Positions 15,001-28,400 of a stretch of DNA of 64,000 nt are shown piece by piece. The DNA is taken from positions 6,662,794-6,726,793 of the forward strand of contig VXAI01000021.1 in assembly GCA_013399305.1 (NCBI GenBank). The letters run 5' to 3'. The notes beneath the pieces were generated by a model that saw only the letters and a list, made by a program, of their open reading frames with translations, did no database searches and was not told the origin of the DNA. Position 1 is the first letter of the stretch. Each line of letters opens with the position of its first letter. Position numbers and translations under genes: made by a program. Source of the DNA: Rostratula benghalensis (taxonomy: Eukaryota > Chordata > Aves > Charadriiformes > Rostratulidae).

Positions 15001-18000
15001 AAAAGGACAGGTCTGATAAGTAAATATATTACGAAAAATATGCAAAGCAAAACATGCAATAAACTTTCCATGTCTGGGAATCACTCATTCTGCTGTATAC
15101 TAAATCCCAATTGGAATCTGAAATACTTCTCCTAAAATGTATGCCAGTTCAGCAGGATGGCATTAGTCAATATTAAAATTAGCCAGCCAGCTGAGCAGCT
15201 ATGCTAGATTATTTATGCAAAGTGTAACAAAACTTTATGGTACTTTTCATAATGTTTATGCGGCATCTTTTCTAGATGAGTCTTTTGAAAGGCAGGAGTT
15301 TAGCTTCCAACTTTCTAGAGCAACAGAGTACTTCAGATGAATCAGAAATGTTAAGTTAAAAGAACGTGCCAACACAGAATAAGAGCCTGCAGAGTAAGGA
15401 GACATATGCTAGAGCCCAGTCATCTTAAAGGAAACATTTATATTGACAACAATGTTAATAAAGTTTGCTTTGAGGTCATACAGACGATCCTGTAAGCTGG
15501 TCCATGTTATGTGGAAAGATTTGAAACCTTAGAGAGAAGTACTCAAAGCACTTGCAAAAAACCTACTAATTAAAGCATAACAAGGCTTTTTATTTATAAA
15601 GCTAACATTTTTCCCTGTCTGAAAATAGCCAGCTAATGATCTCTACATGAGAACCAGAGTCCAAGAAACAAAATGTCAATCTGTTTACTAGCATTCCTTG
15701 CCAGATAATCAATAAAATGATCCAAACTGACAAACGCAGTTTAAATGGGCAAGTCTTTCTGAAAAAAAAAAAAAAAAGTTAAACAACATTTACAAAAACC
15801 ATTATGTTATTTCCCATATTCAGGTTGTGTCTTTTTTTTTTCCCCCTCCCTTTAAGAAAGTGGTTTTAAAAGTAAAGTTCCAATAACATCACCATATTAA
15901 GATGTTTATAATAGTTTACAGGAAAAGCGAAACAGTATAAGAAATTTAAACCTTTGTGGGTAAGGAAGTTATTCTGTTTCCATGCCCTTAAAATCTAGCC
16001 TGCCAAGAAGCTAAAGATATTAAACACTTTTTAGCACACGCAGTATTCCAAGGTCATTGACGCAATTCACTTAGTCTAATGAACTGCTTTCTAAGGCTCA
16101 GCTTTAATTTCTGTTAATAGTAATTGAGACTTTAGCATGCGTACAAGTAATGTGTTTAATATATTGTTAAATTATCATCCTGTGTTCTATGGAAAAAACT
16201 TCTGGAAAGATGATCCAAATGAAAAAAAACTGCAGTCGTCATACTTACGATATTTTGGAATAAAAAAGAAAAGTTTATCAATCAAAGAAAATATTCCAGA
16301 AGATTTAACACAATCAGGGCCAGTGGTTGACAAATCAATAATCCATACAGAACACCTCCCACCAGAGCTCATTTTGTGTTCTGATTTTGGGGGTAGGAGG
16401 GATGAGGGGTGGAAATGGGATCTACAATGCAGGTTTCCAGGAAAAGAGGAGGGATGAAATTTTACAATGACTTTTCTGGGGATCCTTTTAGAAACCTGAC
16501 AAGGTTAAAACTCACTATGACTAAGCTCGATATTAGGTTGCCTGTCAGAAGTTAGGCAGAAGCAAAGAATTAGGAGAAAAAAAAATTTAAGAAGTGACAG
16601 GCTTCTTCCACATGGATGTACATCCATATAATAGCATAGTACTGCACTGCAAAGTGCAAGCAAAGGACACTAGTGCTGCACACCAATCTAGGTCAAAATA
16701 GTTACAGTTCTTCCTAAATTCAATATTCATACTGAAGTTTGAACTTTATATCATATTCCAGCCTAAGTAAGGGAAATTAAAATATAGCAAGAAGATATTT
16801 TAATCCATTGAATGAAAAGCATGTCTTTGCTTTTTCTTAGGAAAAGAACACAAGACAGAATTTTTTTAAGGCTTGAAGCTGACATTCCCTTGCTGAATTA
16901 ACCCTAAATAATAATTCTGAGTCACCTGTGAAACTTGATATCCTACCCATATTGATCCAGAATGCTTGCAGACTCAATTAATAGCCTTAGGTTTTAAGAA
17001 TTAGTTGTGGGGTGAATAGTAGATTTACCACATGGTAAAAATAAACTTTTCAGGAAATAATGTGGGAAGCTTTTATCAGTGCCACAGTAACTGATCTCTG
17101 TTCTGACAGAGTAAAAGTAAAGACAGAGAAAGTAAAAATAAGTACAAACCCTGACCAGAGACTGACTTTGGCTAATACTGATTTTCACTTGCTGGAATTT
17201 TACTCTTTGTCATTTATTTTAAAATTCCCAAGAGCTTGTGGCAGTTTCAAAATACAACCTTCATTGATTGTGCATGTTTAGCATTACCAAATGTATATGT
17301 ACATAGCTAAATATTTGTCTGCCTCAAAGAAGCATTGTAAGGTGAAAACTGGGATTAACAGAATCATTCATTCTGCTTTTCCCTAGCTTCTCATAGCTGT
17401 AGCTGTCAGGCATAGGACTGCTGCCTCATTCTTTGCCAACATTTAAAAGGATGCATTTCCAGTGAGAATTTTTGCTGCACCAAGCAGAGTGCGTTTCTGT
17501 CATGCCTCCACAACTGTCTAAATCACAGTTTTATGACTTGTTGCAAAGATATACCAGTATCAACATGAGACTCTATGATATTTTCCTCTGCTCCTTTCCA
17601 CACACCCCTTTCTATCCTACCCTCAGATCTAGATTGTATCTCTTTCCCCAGAAATCTAAAACCTAATATTCCCTTGCTACATTTCTTCTCATACTTTGGT
17701 CTCACCGTAATTTCCTGGGGTGTGTGTTTCCTAACAGATAACCAGGTGACCTATTTTTCTGTATATTCTCTTCCCAGGATTCTCCTCAAGGTGAATGCCC
17801 TAGTTTTAAGAGACAAGTATGCTTGTTCAAAAACACCAGAAAGTCAAGGGGTTTTGTTTCCGTTATGAACAAGACTCTCTATTTTTCATAGATATATCAT
17901 ATGCAGAACTATAAAAACCCAATGTTTTTCTGTTCTTTTAAAAGAAATCTTAAGCCTCTAACTGCAGACAATAAACACCAAAAATCCCATGAGATACCCT

Positions 18001-18911
18001 AGTCTGTATTAAATATATATATATAATTATTTTTTAAGTAATCAGTATCACCCTATGATATACTGAACTTTCACAAAACAAGAAACTGACATCCTTTTAC
18101 TAGGAAATGCATATTCTGACTTGGATCATCTCATAGTACAATAAGGCAATGAAACATTCATCAGTGTTGTTTTAATCACCAGAGCAAGTGATTCTGCTTT
18201 TTGAGACAGTGTTTGCTTTATTTAAAACATACAATCTCCATCCACAAACTTCTTCAGTCCTTACCTTTACCTACTACCCCATAACAGAAAAAAACCCCAA
18301 ACAAATCCAAGACAAAACCAAAACAACTGGACTATTACTTAGAGATACCTACCTGAAGAAAGGAAATATACAAATAATAGGAGATGTGAAAGAATCCAGT
18401 AACTTTGATGAGATACAATGATCCTGGAACTGGGAGATTTTAACTAAATATTAAGTGTATTAATTAGCCATGAGTCCAGCCACCTTATGTTCTGATGCTG
18501 CCATTCTAGTAAAGTTTAGCATGAATAAAAGTTTTATATATAACTATGCCAACAGGTACACCCATGTATATAAACTGAGGATGGGGGGTGTATCCGAGAG
18601 TGTCATAGTACCACACTTTGAAGTGAATGTTGCAGTATAATGTACCAGTATCAATAAGTGCAGAGTCCCAGGCTGGTACCAAGCTCACATTACCTCCTTC
18701 TCCCTCCTGTAGGGACGGAACAGAGAGGAAACAGCTTCTCTGTTTTTATAAGAGAACAAACAGGGCATGTTGAAAGCCATTCCACTTTTTACCTCTTAGC
18801 CCACAGATATTTATCAGAACATCCTTGCTTTTACCAGAAGGTCAAGAACAGCTGGCAGCAGCTGGGCATCTAAAGCCCCTTTCTTTCACCCTGAATGGGA
18901 TTCAAACATAC
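1..18911. other. AT-rich intergenic or intronic DNA, no confident gene
   Basis: I read both strands and found no recognisable protein, RNA gene or interspersed repeat. Visible features are a (GTTT)n run at 381-398, a CpG cluster at about 5039-5071, poly(A) at 15762-15777, a short (TA)n near 18011-18026, and weak minus-strand exon-like segments at 10253-10323 and 11125-11194. The open frames of 60-106 codons are about what AT-rich random sequence gives. Confidence 0.6.
381..398 (+). repeat. (GTTT)n microsatellite
   Basis: Four to five units of GTTT. The same unit in reverse (CAAA) appears near 37766-37781. Confidence 0.85.
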
Positions 18912-19472
18912 TCAAATCCCCTGTACAGTGCACTGTACTCTAAGGAATGTAAACACAGCATAGGCAAAAACATGCCCCAATCCTCCACACAGTGATGGAG
19001 ATGATGGTGGCGTAGGCTTTGACAGATTAATGTTTTCCCTAGAACAACCTGCATAGCTTTTACCAGGGGAAGCAATAAAACTATTCAGTACTGATTCATC
19101 ATTCTCCTGACTGACAGCATTAGCTGTATTTGCAGAGGATTGCTTCAGGTAGAAAAAATTACTATCAGCATTCCTTTTCCCTGGAAATGCTCTGTTGTTT
19201 CTTGAGTTAATCACACGGTTTCGTGGCATTTTAGGTGCTGTCTCTGTTTTCCAGAAAAGCCATGTACCTGTCCTATGTGTCTGCATCATTCTCAAAAGCA
19301 GCTTGTCAGTCAAAAGTTTATGACTCTCCTTCCACCCTGACTGTGAGCTGCAAAGCATTTCTCGTTTCCCTTCCCTTTGAAATCTGACTACTGTACAATA
19401 CAATTCAATTACATGTTCTTTATGGGAAGAGATGGAGAACAAAAGGCAGCTGCAGGCAGAGAAATAAACCAA
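18912..19472 (-). other. Unassigned 187-codon open reading frame
   Basis: The longest unexplained open frame in the left 52 kb. Its C-terminal half looks protein-like: from an internal Met at about 19228 in good context (AAAATGCC) it reads MPRNRVINSRNNRAFPGKRN and ends in a Ser/Pro-rich KPTPPSSPSL stretch, like a disordered regulatory region. A weak acceptor (TTCTGGAAAACAG) lies just upstream of that Met. Possible donors are CTG/GTAAAA and CAG/GTTGTT. The first 80 residues look like random translation. It could be a 5' coding exon of a minus-strand gene such as IRAG1, judged from mammalian gene order, but I could not match the residues. A chance ORF is quite possible. Confidence 0.22.
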
Positions 19473-22400
19473 GGAGGTGCATCAGATGTAAAGTAGTCAA
19501 TCCCACAGCTAAAGTGCTGAGTTGTATGCCATTATGAGAGAGACAAATTACATCGCTGCAGAACTACAGTTATCTCCAGGCAGCCTGAGATGTACAAACA
19601 ACGTACCCTTCTCCATGCTCTTGCTCCAAGCTATGAAAATGTTCTTAGAACTTCACTTATTTGACATGCATTATTTCCCCCTCAATTGTAAGTTAAGATC
19701 ACATTTGTCTTTTGAAACAATATACAGTTTGAGTTCTTTCCCTGAGGAGAATTCTCTACCTGTCAATTTTCATCCCTCTTCATGCAATGAAACCCATATT
19801 TCTTGTGAATAGTTTTATTAATACCAGAAGGTATTTAGCTGTGTGGGATAAAAGAACTTGCTTGAGACACCAAGAAAAATATTTTTTCTTGGTTGATTCC
19901 TCAATATAAATACAATAAAATAACCCTCATTCTTGTCTTTATCCTCAGAACCCACGTGGAGTTCTTTCATACCAGAAGCAGTTATGCCAGATACTAGTTA
20001 TGCCATAAATTGAACATTTCTGCATTGCAGTGTTTTTAAAACGTCTTTAACAGTATGATGGTACTTTCTTGGTCCCATAATCCTTTTTTTTTTTTTAATG
20101 CCATTAAAATATTTAAGAAATACAAACTACATCCATGCAGTTACAAATGCAGTTTGCATATGATTACTTAAATGGACAACTATTTATTTGAAAAACGCAT
20201 GTAAAATACTTTTTACACTCAGTTACAAGTACAAAATGCCACAGACCTAAGGTATTTATGTAAGGATACACTCCTCTCTAAAAGTCACTCTAAACAATGA
20301 AGTGTACTAGCCCATAAAGCATATATCCTTTAATATTTTCAGATGGGTTGGTGAGCAGAGGTAGTAAATCACAAATTAGAAAATGAAAAATAAAGAAAGC
20401 TCCCAAGCTTTTTAAATCAAGTTCACTTGATTTACAAACACAAAGCCTAATTTCTTCCCCAGAAAAAAGCCAGGGAAAATAGTCAATGCACAGAGGTAAA
20501 TATAACATGCTGATTTTTTGTTAGAAATAGCCACTAAGTTATCAACACCTTCTTTTAAAATCTTAGTCCTCTTGGAAAGCCATGCAGTTGCAGTTTTGAC
20601 AGGAAGCAATTATCATCTTAGAAGAGTAAGAGACAATTAAATGAAATGTATTACTAGGCACAAAAGTCTTCCTCACTGCCAAACAAAAGAGGGCTTTGGT
20701 GAAGAAGAGCATGCTAAATATCATGTTTTACCCATCTACCTTTTAGACTATAGGGACAGCTGCTCTATATAGACCTGAACTACTGATTTCTGCAAGGCAA
20801 AGTTTGTTTCGTAGGAAAAACAGCAAAAAAGCATGCTGAAGAAGGACATTAAAATACTGGGCTTCAGTGCTATGTGTTCACTCTAGCATTTGATTCCTCT
20901 TTGGGGAAATGCACAGTTGGTTAATACTTTCTGATAAACTTTTTTAAAACTCGCTTTCTATCCTGCTTTGATGCCTCTTCAAAAATCTACTATGCTCATT
21001 CTGTTATTCTAAGACTTCTGTTCTTTATATATACATTTCCTAGACTTGTTTCTTTTCAGGTTTTAGTCTCAAATGGCTGCTAGTCCGTGTATACTTGAGT
21101 CTATTGTAGGCTCCAGTATTTTCTTAACTCCTCAGATCATGTAAAAATGTGTATTGGTATTTGTTTACATACCGATCACTGTTCTACTTTGCAGAAGAAA
21201 AATGGAATGTTGTAACTAGTAAACATTTTTTTCCCAATTGATTCAAATGTATTTCTATTTTGACAAAATTTTATAGCTGAAAATATATTAAAAAATCCTT
21301 TAACTCAGATTTCTCTTTTCACACATGGTTTCTTACACTGGTTGACTTTTCATTCAATTGAAATAAACCTCTGAAAACCTTCAGTAAAAAGCAACAATTG
21401 AGAAATAACAGAATGAGTTTGGAGCGATTCAGTCGATAAGACAGTGAGGTGCAGACAAGCTATTTCAGCTACAGAAGAGAATACACACAATTATTATGTA
21501 TCAGGCAATTATACATTTTAAAAAGTTAAGATGTAAAATCTCATATGACAAGCTTGCCATCTTAAAAAAAAAAAAAAAAAGAAAAAAGAAATTAAATCTT
21601 AATGAACATGTAAAAATACCATGCAATTTTACAAGCTACAGAAATCAGAAAATATATATAGCTAAGTCAATGCTCTGCATAGCTCCATTCTTTTCCTTTG
21701 GGAAGGATATATTAGATAGACCTAGATCAAGCTAGATGAATAGATCTGAAGCTACACTGGACTTCACTATGCGAGGTCCCAGTCTGATTGGTCTGGAAGG
21801 GGAAGCTTCAGTGGAATTTGACCAACTTTAATTTCAGAAGGTTTCATTCAAATCTGGATCAAAAAAAATATTTTGTGTTCTGAAATGAAGACAAAAATAT
21901 CCAGTTGCAACTCTATTTTATGGGTAACAGAAATAAATAGGAGGGTCTGGAATTCAGCCATTACACATTGTCATCCCAGATTTAAGAGGGAAGGGAAAAG
22001 CAATTGCAACCACCACAAACAAAAATCCCTAAACACACCTAGCATCATTTGGCCCTGTCAAAACAATAAAATTTAAGTGCAAAAGCTAAAGAATGGGTTC
22101 TTCTCTGTATACGCTGGAGAGAGCTCCTCTGAAAACCAAATTTGGCAGCCAGTTTAAACTAAGTGACCATAACTAATCATCTATATAATCCAATTATAAT
22201 CCATTCTATCTCTAGATGACCAAACTATCCCTCCTATTCTTTGTATTTTAAATTATACGTAAAAAGTTTGCCAGTACTTTCAGGGAGAAAGAAACTCACC
22301 ATCAAAAAGAAGAGGCAACAAACAGAAGATATCTACACAAGCGGTTTGGTGACCACCTGACAGCAGCAGAGAGCAACAAAAAGTGGGCAAAAGCTACACA

Positions 22401-25400
22401 GAAATATCCATACTGATTTGAATTTACATATAGAATTCTATTAAGACTCCTTTGACTTGTGACAATAAGCTTTCTTACAAATAGGATGCCAGTTGGAGTA
22501 ATGTGTAATTGTTTTTGAATGGTGGACTGTAAAACGGTAATAAAGCAATGACAAGCTAAAAAGACTGCTTATGAAGTCTTTTTTTGCTTTCCTGCTACAT
22601 TTTTACATTTTTTACCACAGACCATATGTACACATGCAAATTAAGCAGAAGTCAAACAAAGTTCACGGAGCTGTTCTATGTTTCAGTGAGAAATAATAGA
22701 TCACACAGTACTATCTATGAAAATTCTATTAAAATTGCTGTATCCGTAGAATAGGTTTATTTCTGCTAGTACAGTGTATAATTCACCCAGTTAGGATCAA
22801 AAGAAAATGCTGAAATTTCTCCATTGCTCTGGCTAAAAAAGTAGGATATTAAAGATATTTGCTATAGTTAGAAAGAGTTACTTCTCAGGGTTTGTGAGTC
22901 CCCCATCCTTAAACAAGAAAATAAAAAAAGGAAAAGTCTCTCAGTAAGAAGTCACACACTAAATCCACAGAAAGAAAGAGAGTAGCATAATCTTCCTGAA
23001 TCTGGGGAAAGGAAAGTCAATAATAAAGAGATAATGTTAGTAGCAAAAAACTAGTCAGGATAAAATGTACTAAATTGGAAAAAAACGTCATGGTTTAGAA
23101 AACAATAACAATGACAGAGATCCTTGACATCTTTTCTCCCTAGACTGTTTCAGGCAGATGAGAGAAGACAAAGGCAAAGGAGGATTTATTTCTTTTTGTT
23201 GAAAATGGGTATTTTTCACGCCATTAAATAAAGCTTCATGGTTTTTTAGGAGTCCCACAAACCTATTGTTGCTTGTACTGCTTCTACTGTTTTTGGACAA
23301 GTTGAACTATAGCTCTTAGACAACATACCTGTGGAGTAATGTGAGGAATTTGTTAGTCAACTACTTGCCCTCAGAGACAAACAAGACAGAAAACCAAACA
23401 TTCAGCATGTTTCCAAAACAGCCAGGACTTAGAATCCTAGTACTGTGAAGCAGCAGCAGTGGAAAAATGCCAGAGACAGAGCAAGCATGTCAGTGCATAC
23501 TGAAATCCTTGGAAGCTCACTGCATGCAAGCCCTGTGTGCTCAGTACAGAAGTCTAACAAAAGCCTGAACAAGTAGAATATTACGTGTTTGTGGAACAAT
23601 TTCAGAGCAGATTGTATGCTTAAAGCATTAAAGAAATGTCATGAGATACCTCATCAAAGTATCTATTGTTTGCTAAAACATGCAGTGAATTCCAGTTTAT
23701 TTCTCAAGTTTTCCAAGAATGAAAAAGACACGGATTTCAGCATGATTAAAATGAAACTATGCTTGCACTACAGAAAAACAAAAGGATTCGCTGATCAGAA
23801 CAGCATGACATAAACAAAATTTCATAAAAAAGAAGTGCTATTTGAAAAGTTCCAAGATTTCCTCATGGAAAATTAGGAATATTTTCCTTCTAGTAATGAC
23901 TTAAAAGTTACTTGCCATTTTACTATCCTTTTTTAAAAACACATTGGTCAAAAGTCTAATGTTTTGGACAAAACAGTATTATTCTATACCAGGTCTGGTT
24001 ACCAGAGACCACTTCATGTACCTTTCTAGTATGGCAATATTGCCTTGCCTTTTGTGTACACCTTAATTTGCTTGAACATTTTGGTAACACATGACAGGTA
24101 AATTTTGTTATGTAATGGGTGACTGAGGCTCCACCCACTTTGAGAGAAATCAATGGTAACAACGTACTTATAGTTTTCATAATATATAGAAGATCAGAGC
24201 TGTCAAGCAATAATTTCAGAGAATGCAAAGTTTGTGTGTGTTTGTAGCAGAAGAATGGTAATCCCTCCCTACAACCAACAGTAAAATTCGCATATATTTT
24301 TGCAATTACGTTAGATTTTTGAGTTTGAGATTATTTTAAGTAAGGTTGGATAGTTTGTTCCTGAAGTCCAGGAGTAATGGGTGCTTTGTTGGTTGGTTGG
24401 GTTGGTTTTGTGGGAACTTTTGAAGTTTCGTGGAAATATTTGAAGTTTCATGGATTTAAAGCTAAATTCACCTCTTTCCTTTCTTCCTTTAATTGCTTTT
24501 TAAACTATTAAATATAATTGTCTCTGCTACATTTAGTAACCTAATTTGCCTACTAAAATTCCACCTCCATCTTCTTTCCCAGGCCTTAGTTCCCGCAGCA
24601 CTTTTCACAAAAGATTTTCTGCAGCAGAGTTGAGTCTTTGCACTGACCCATACACGAGATGGGACGGGACTCCTATAGATCAAAGGTAAATCCTTGTTAC
24701 ATGCTGTAAAATTGAAGACAAATTGTAAATGCCTGTTATAAATTACTTTTCCTGATGCTTTATAATAATCAAACATTTTTAATCACTGGCATTAACTTAA
24801 AATGCTTCATTTTGCCATTGTCTACCACCCTATTATCTTTCAAAGGTGATTTAAGAGAGTTCAACATAGCAGTTGGAAGCCTGGATGAAAATGCTGATTT
24901 GTCTTAGTGTGTCTTAAAAACTAGTCCTTTGTTTCTTGACACTACCTCTAGTCCAGATAGCAAAATTTCTCTTTGTTCTTCATGCAACTTTAGACGTGGA
25001 CCAGCACTTTTTGTTGTGGTAAAGCCCCTGACATCACTTTGAAATCCCAGGCTTTCACTAGGAAGCAGCAAATCTCTCACCAATATAGAGAACCATCCAC
25101 AGAAAGCCTTCAAAACGAAACCCCTATGTTTTCTAGATACGGCATGAAAGGATTTGTGGTGCTGCTAAAATATATATGTGTACATACAAGCATACTAACT
25201 ATAAAATTAACTATTTAATTTCATAATTTTGTTAAAAGAAATATGTATTTTTTTTAAAGTCTTCTTTAAGCTGGTCATGAGAAAAGCTTATACTAATAAG
25301 ATGTTATTTCTTAGCCAGATCACAGGAACTTTAGGACAATTTTTTTGACTGTTAGGAGGATTTAACTCCTGCAAGAAACAGGAACAAGGAATGAGGAAAG

Positions 25401-28400
25401 AAAGGTTGTTTGCGTATGCATGGGAGAATGAAGATACAGTACTGCAAAGAAGGAATGTTAAACATTACTCCCAGGAAAAGACCTGAAAGTATTAAAAATC
25501 CTGACCACAAGTTAACAAATAAAAAAAAAAATCAGGTTTATGGAATGTTTTACTTATGAAACATTTAAAGTAAAAAAAAAAAGCAAACTCCCTTCAGCAA
25601 CATGAGAATTAATTATTAAGCAGAAGATGAAAAATATAAAAATCAGTAGTCAGATTCAAATATGTAGCCCCTAAACCAAACTGCTGAAAGACAGTTCAAC
25701 ATTTTCTATCCTGAACACATATTTTAGGTTCTCTTTTTTTAATCATTCAGATAATATTAAAGAAAACCACGAATACTTTACATTCAAATGAGCCATATAT
25801 TACAAATATGCAAATTTACAAAAGGGAAGTAAGAAATAAACTAAAGACATTATTTTAATGCCTATTAGTTTATGAAGACGTGTGCTGTTTTATATACTAC
25901 AGGATAACTGAATATTTGTCCTGCAGGAGTAACTGTTCAAACTTAATGTCATTAACTGACTTAAAAAAATAACTCCTCTTCTGAACCTGTGCAGTCCTAA
26001 AGCTTTAGGCCAAATATAGCTAAGACAAATTCAAATGAAATGCTGAAGACAGTTTGGGCATTGTGATAACTTAATTAGTTTTGTGCTGCCTTTGCTGGGC
26101 TATACTTAAGCTAGCTCATTTTTTGCTGCTTTAGTACCAGTATGTCACACTCCAGCCTTCAGTGCACAGGGGCCACAGTTTTATAAATTCTCACAAGGCA
26201 AGTCATCTGAAGAAACAGTCTGTATTATCCTACTTCAGTTTAGCCCTTGTATAATCCTGTATTAGTCTATAAAACTCTGAGATTTGGTGGAGCAGTATGC
26301 TCAGATAATGATCCGAACATGGTCATTTACACAAGTATAAAACCAGAAATCAAATGAAAATATCTGTCTCAAATTTAATCTCTTACCTTGCTGAGGTCTC
26401 TCTTGTGTCTTTCACTAAGATGGATTCTTCACACAAAGAGTAACTTCTCTGTTCACATTAAGAAGCAGAGATAATGCAACACTTCAAGTATACAGATATG
26501 ACTATTAAACAGTATTTTTGCACTGCATGAGAAATGCTCAAATGGGAAAACTTTGCAAAATGTTGTCATCCTTATACTCTCTACAAGCGAGAATATAGCA
26601 TCTGCATTTGTCTTCTATATAACTCAGGCAACAATATCCTGGCAACCACATTTCAATGGAACAAATCCAGGTAATTAAAATTACTAGATCTAGCATCCAT
26701 CTCTCATTATCATCCCACTTGATACAACAGATTTGCTTATTTGGGAAGTGATGGTCAAAAGTCTGCTACATACAGTTAAGAAAATTGTTATCTGTCCTTG
26801 AGGTAACAGGGCCTTCAATTTTTTTTGTGACTCTCTATTTGATTGTCTCTTTTACAGCCCTATCTTTCTGAGAACTTACAAAATGAACTACACTGGTTTG
26901 GTACATGTCATACTTTTTAGACATATGCATAGTTTGGTGGATTTCATTAATACTTTACTAATAATCCTGTTAAGCTTTGTATTTTATGTAAAAAGGCTAA
27001 AAGGATTAAATTCAGTGCACCGATAAACCACTTGATGCATTAGCATCCTGCATCATGTCCTCTCACTCAAACACTTTACTAGATTCTTAATAGCATTAGT
27101 TAAAAACTTGGCCTCCACACCTCTGCAACTGCACAGTTTAATCCCACTTCGGAAGCCAAACTTCTACTAAATAAAACTATGGAACATAAGTTCAATAATG
27201 AAGAGGTTTTGGATTTGCTTTCTTTCGACAGTCATGTAAGCAGATGCTATAGCCTCTGTGTTGACATCTGGAGACTTCAACAGTCACGCTGTTTCTCTGA
27301 AAAGAAAAGTGAGATGAGAAGCAACTCTGCAGCAAAATACAAATGAATGACTGTTGATCTAGTTCATACCACTCTTGATCAAAACCGACTTCAAACAGAG
27401 TGATCTTGCACTTTGGTTTTTGGATGTATAAATTTAATTATAGGGATGTATTTCATCTAGATCTTTACATTCGAACTCTACCTGCAAGATTCAATTCCTA
27501 GCATCAGATCAGATCAGATACCATACTTACAGTGACAGCACCCTCTTAAGTATCCTGGTAACCTACACCAGTGCTTTATGTTTCCTTGTACCATACCACC
27601 AGACACTTACCCCCAATTCCTACAGTCTAACCTGTTACAGCCGCTTAATTCTCTTCCTGAAAAGTAGCAACTTCATTAATGGATAGGAAGTTTCTGTTCT
27701 CAATCTTTATATGTAAAGTCGCTAGTACTTCCAAAATAAGCCATTTTGGCAAAGTCAGATACCCAAGGGAATCTCATGGAGAAGTAAGGAGAGAAAAGAA
27801 AGAAACTAACTCCCTCTTTTGAGATGCTTGACTCATCATTCCCTTTTTCAAGCTTACCTTCACAACCCTAACTATCATGTTAAAGTACATTTAAATGCAC
27901 AATGTGAAGTAGATTGGATTCTCTTAATTATATTTTGCCTGGTTAAAAGACCAGCTTAACACAACAGGTCTTAAGTGTGAATAAATTTGGCTTTGAATTA
28001 TGTACAAATCATAGCTCTGCAAATACACACAGATGCACAATGACATTTTTTTCTCATGGACATGACAGAGCTTTGGAACAGTCTGCCCACATCTGTCCAC
28101 ACAGTTATTCACTTTTTCTTCTCAAAATTTATCTTGCAGTTTACCTTGCTAACAAAGGAAAAAAATAAAATTCCACATTTAATTACATGCTCACATTCTA
28201 CTGCCTACTGTTCTGAAACTCAAGATGAGACCAGAAAAACCTCATAGGGTTTTTCAAATTTACAGCAGAAGAGGGAAAACACACATACACAATATCCCCT
28301 GCTGCCCAAGTGGACAAAACACAACATGCCAACAGAAACTAAATGCACAGATATCAGTTTCTAGCATTTGAAAATGGCAAGAATATTTTCATTACAAATC

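Noticed and set aside
26387..26414. 28-base minus-strand microexon reading ERHKRDLSK before a CAAG/GTAAGA donor
   Set aside because: Too short to judge. The acceptor lacks a pyrimidine tract and no partner exon was found.
27503..27520. ATCAGATCAGATCAGATA short tandem run
   Set aside because: Only about three copies of a 5-base unit, within what random AT-rich sequence produces.
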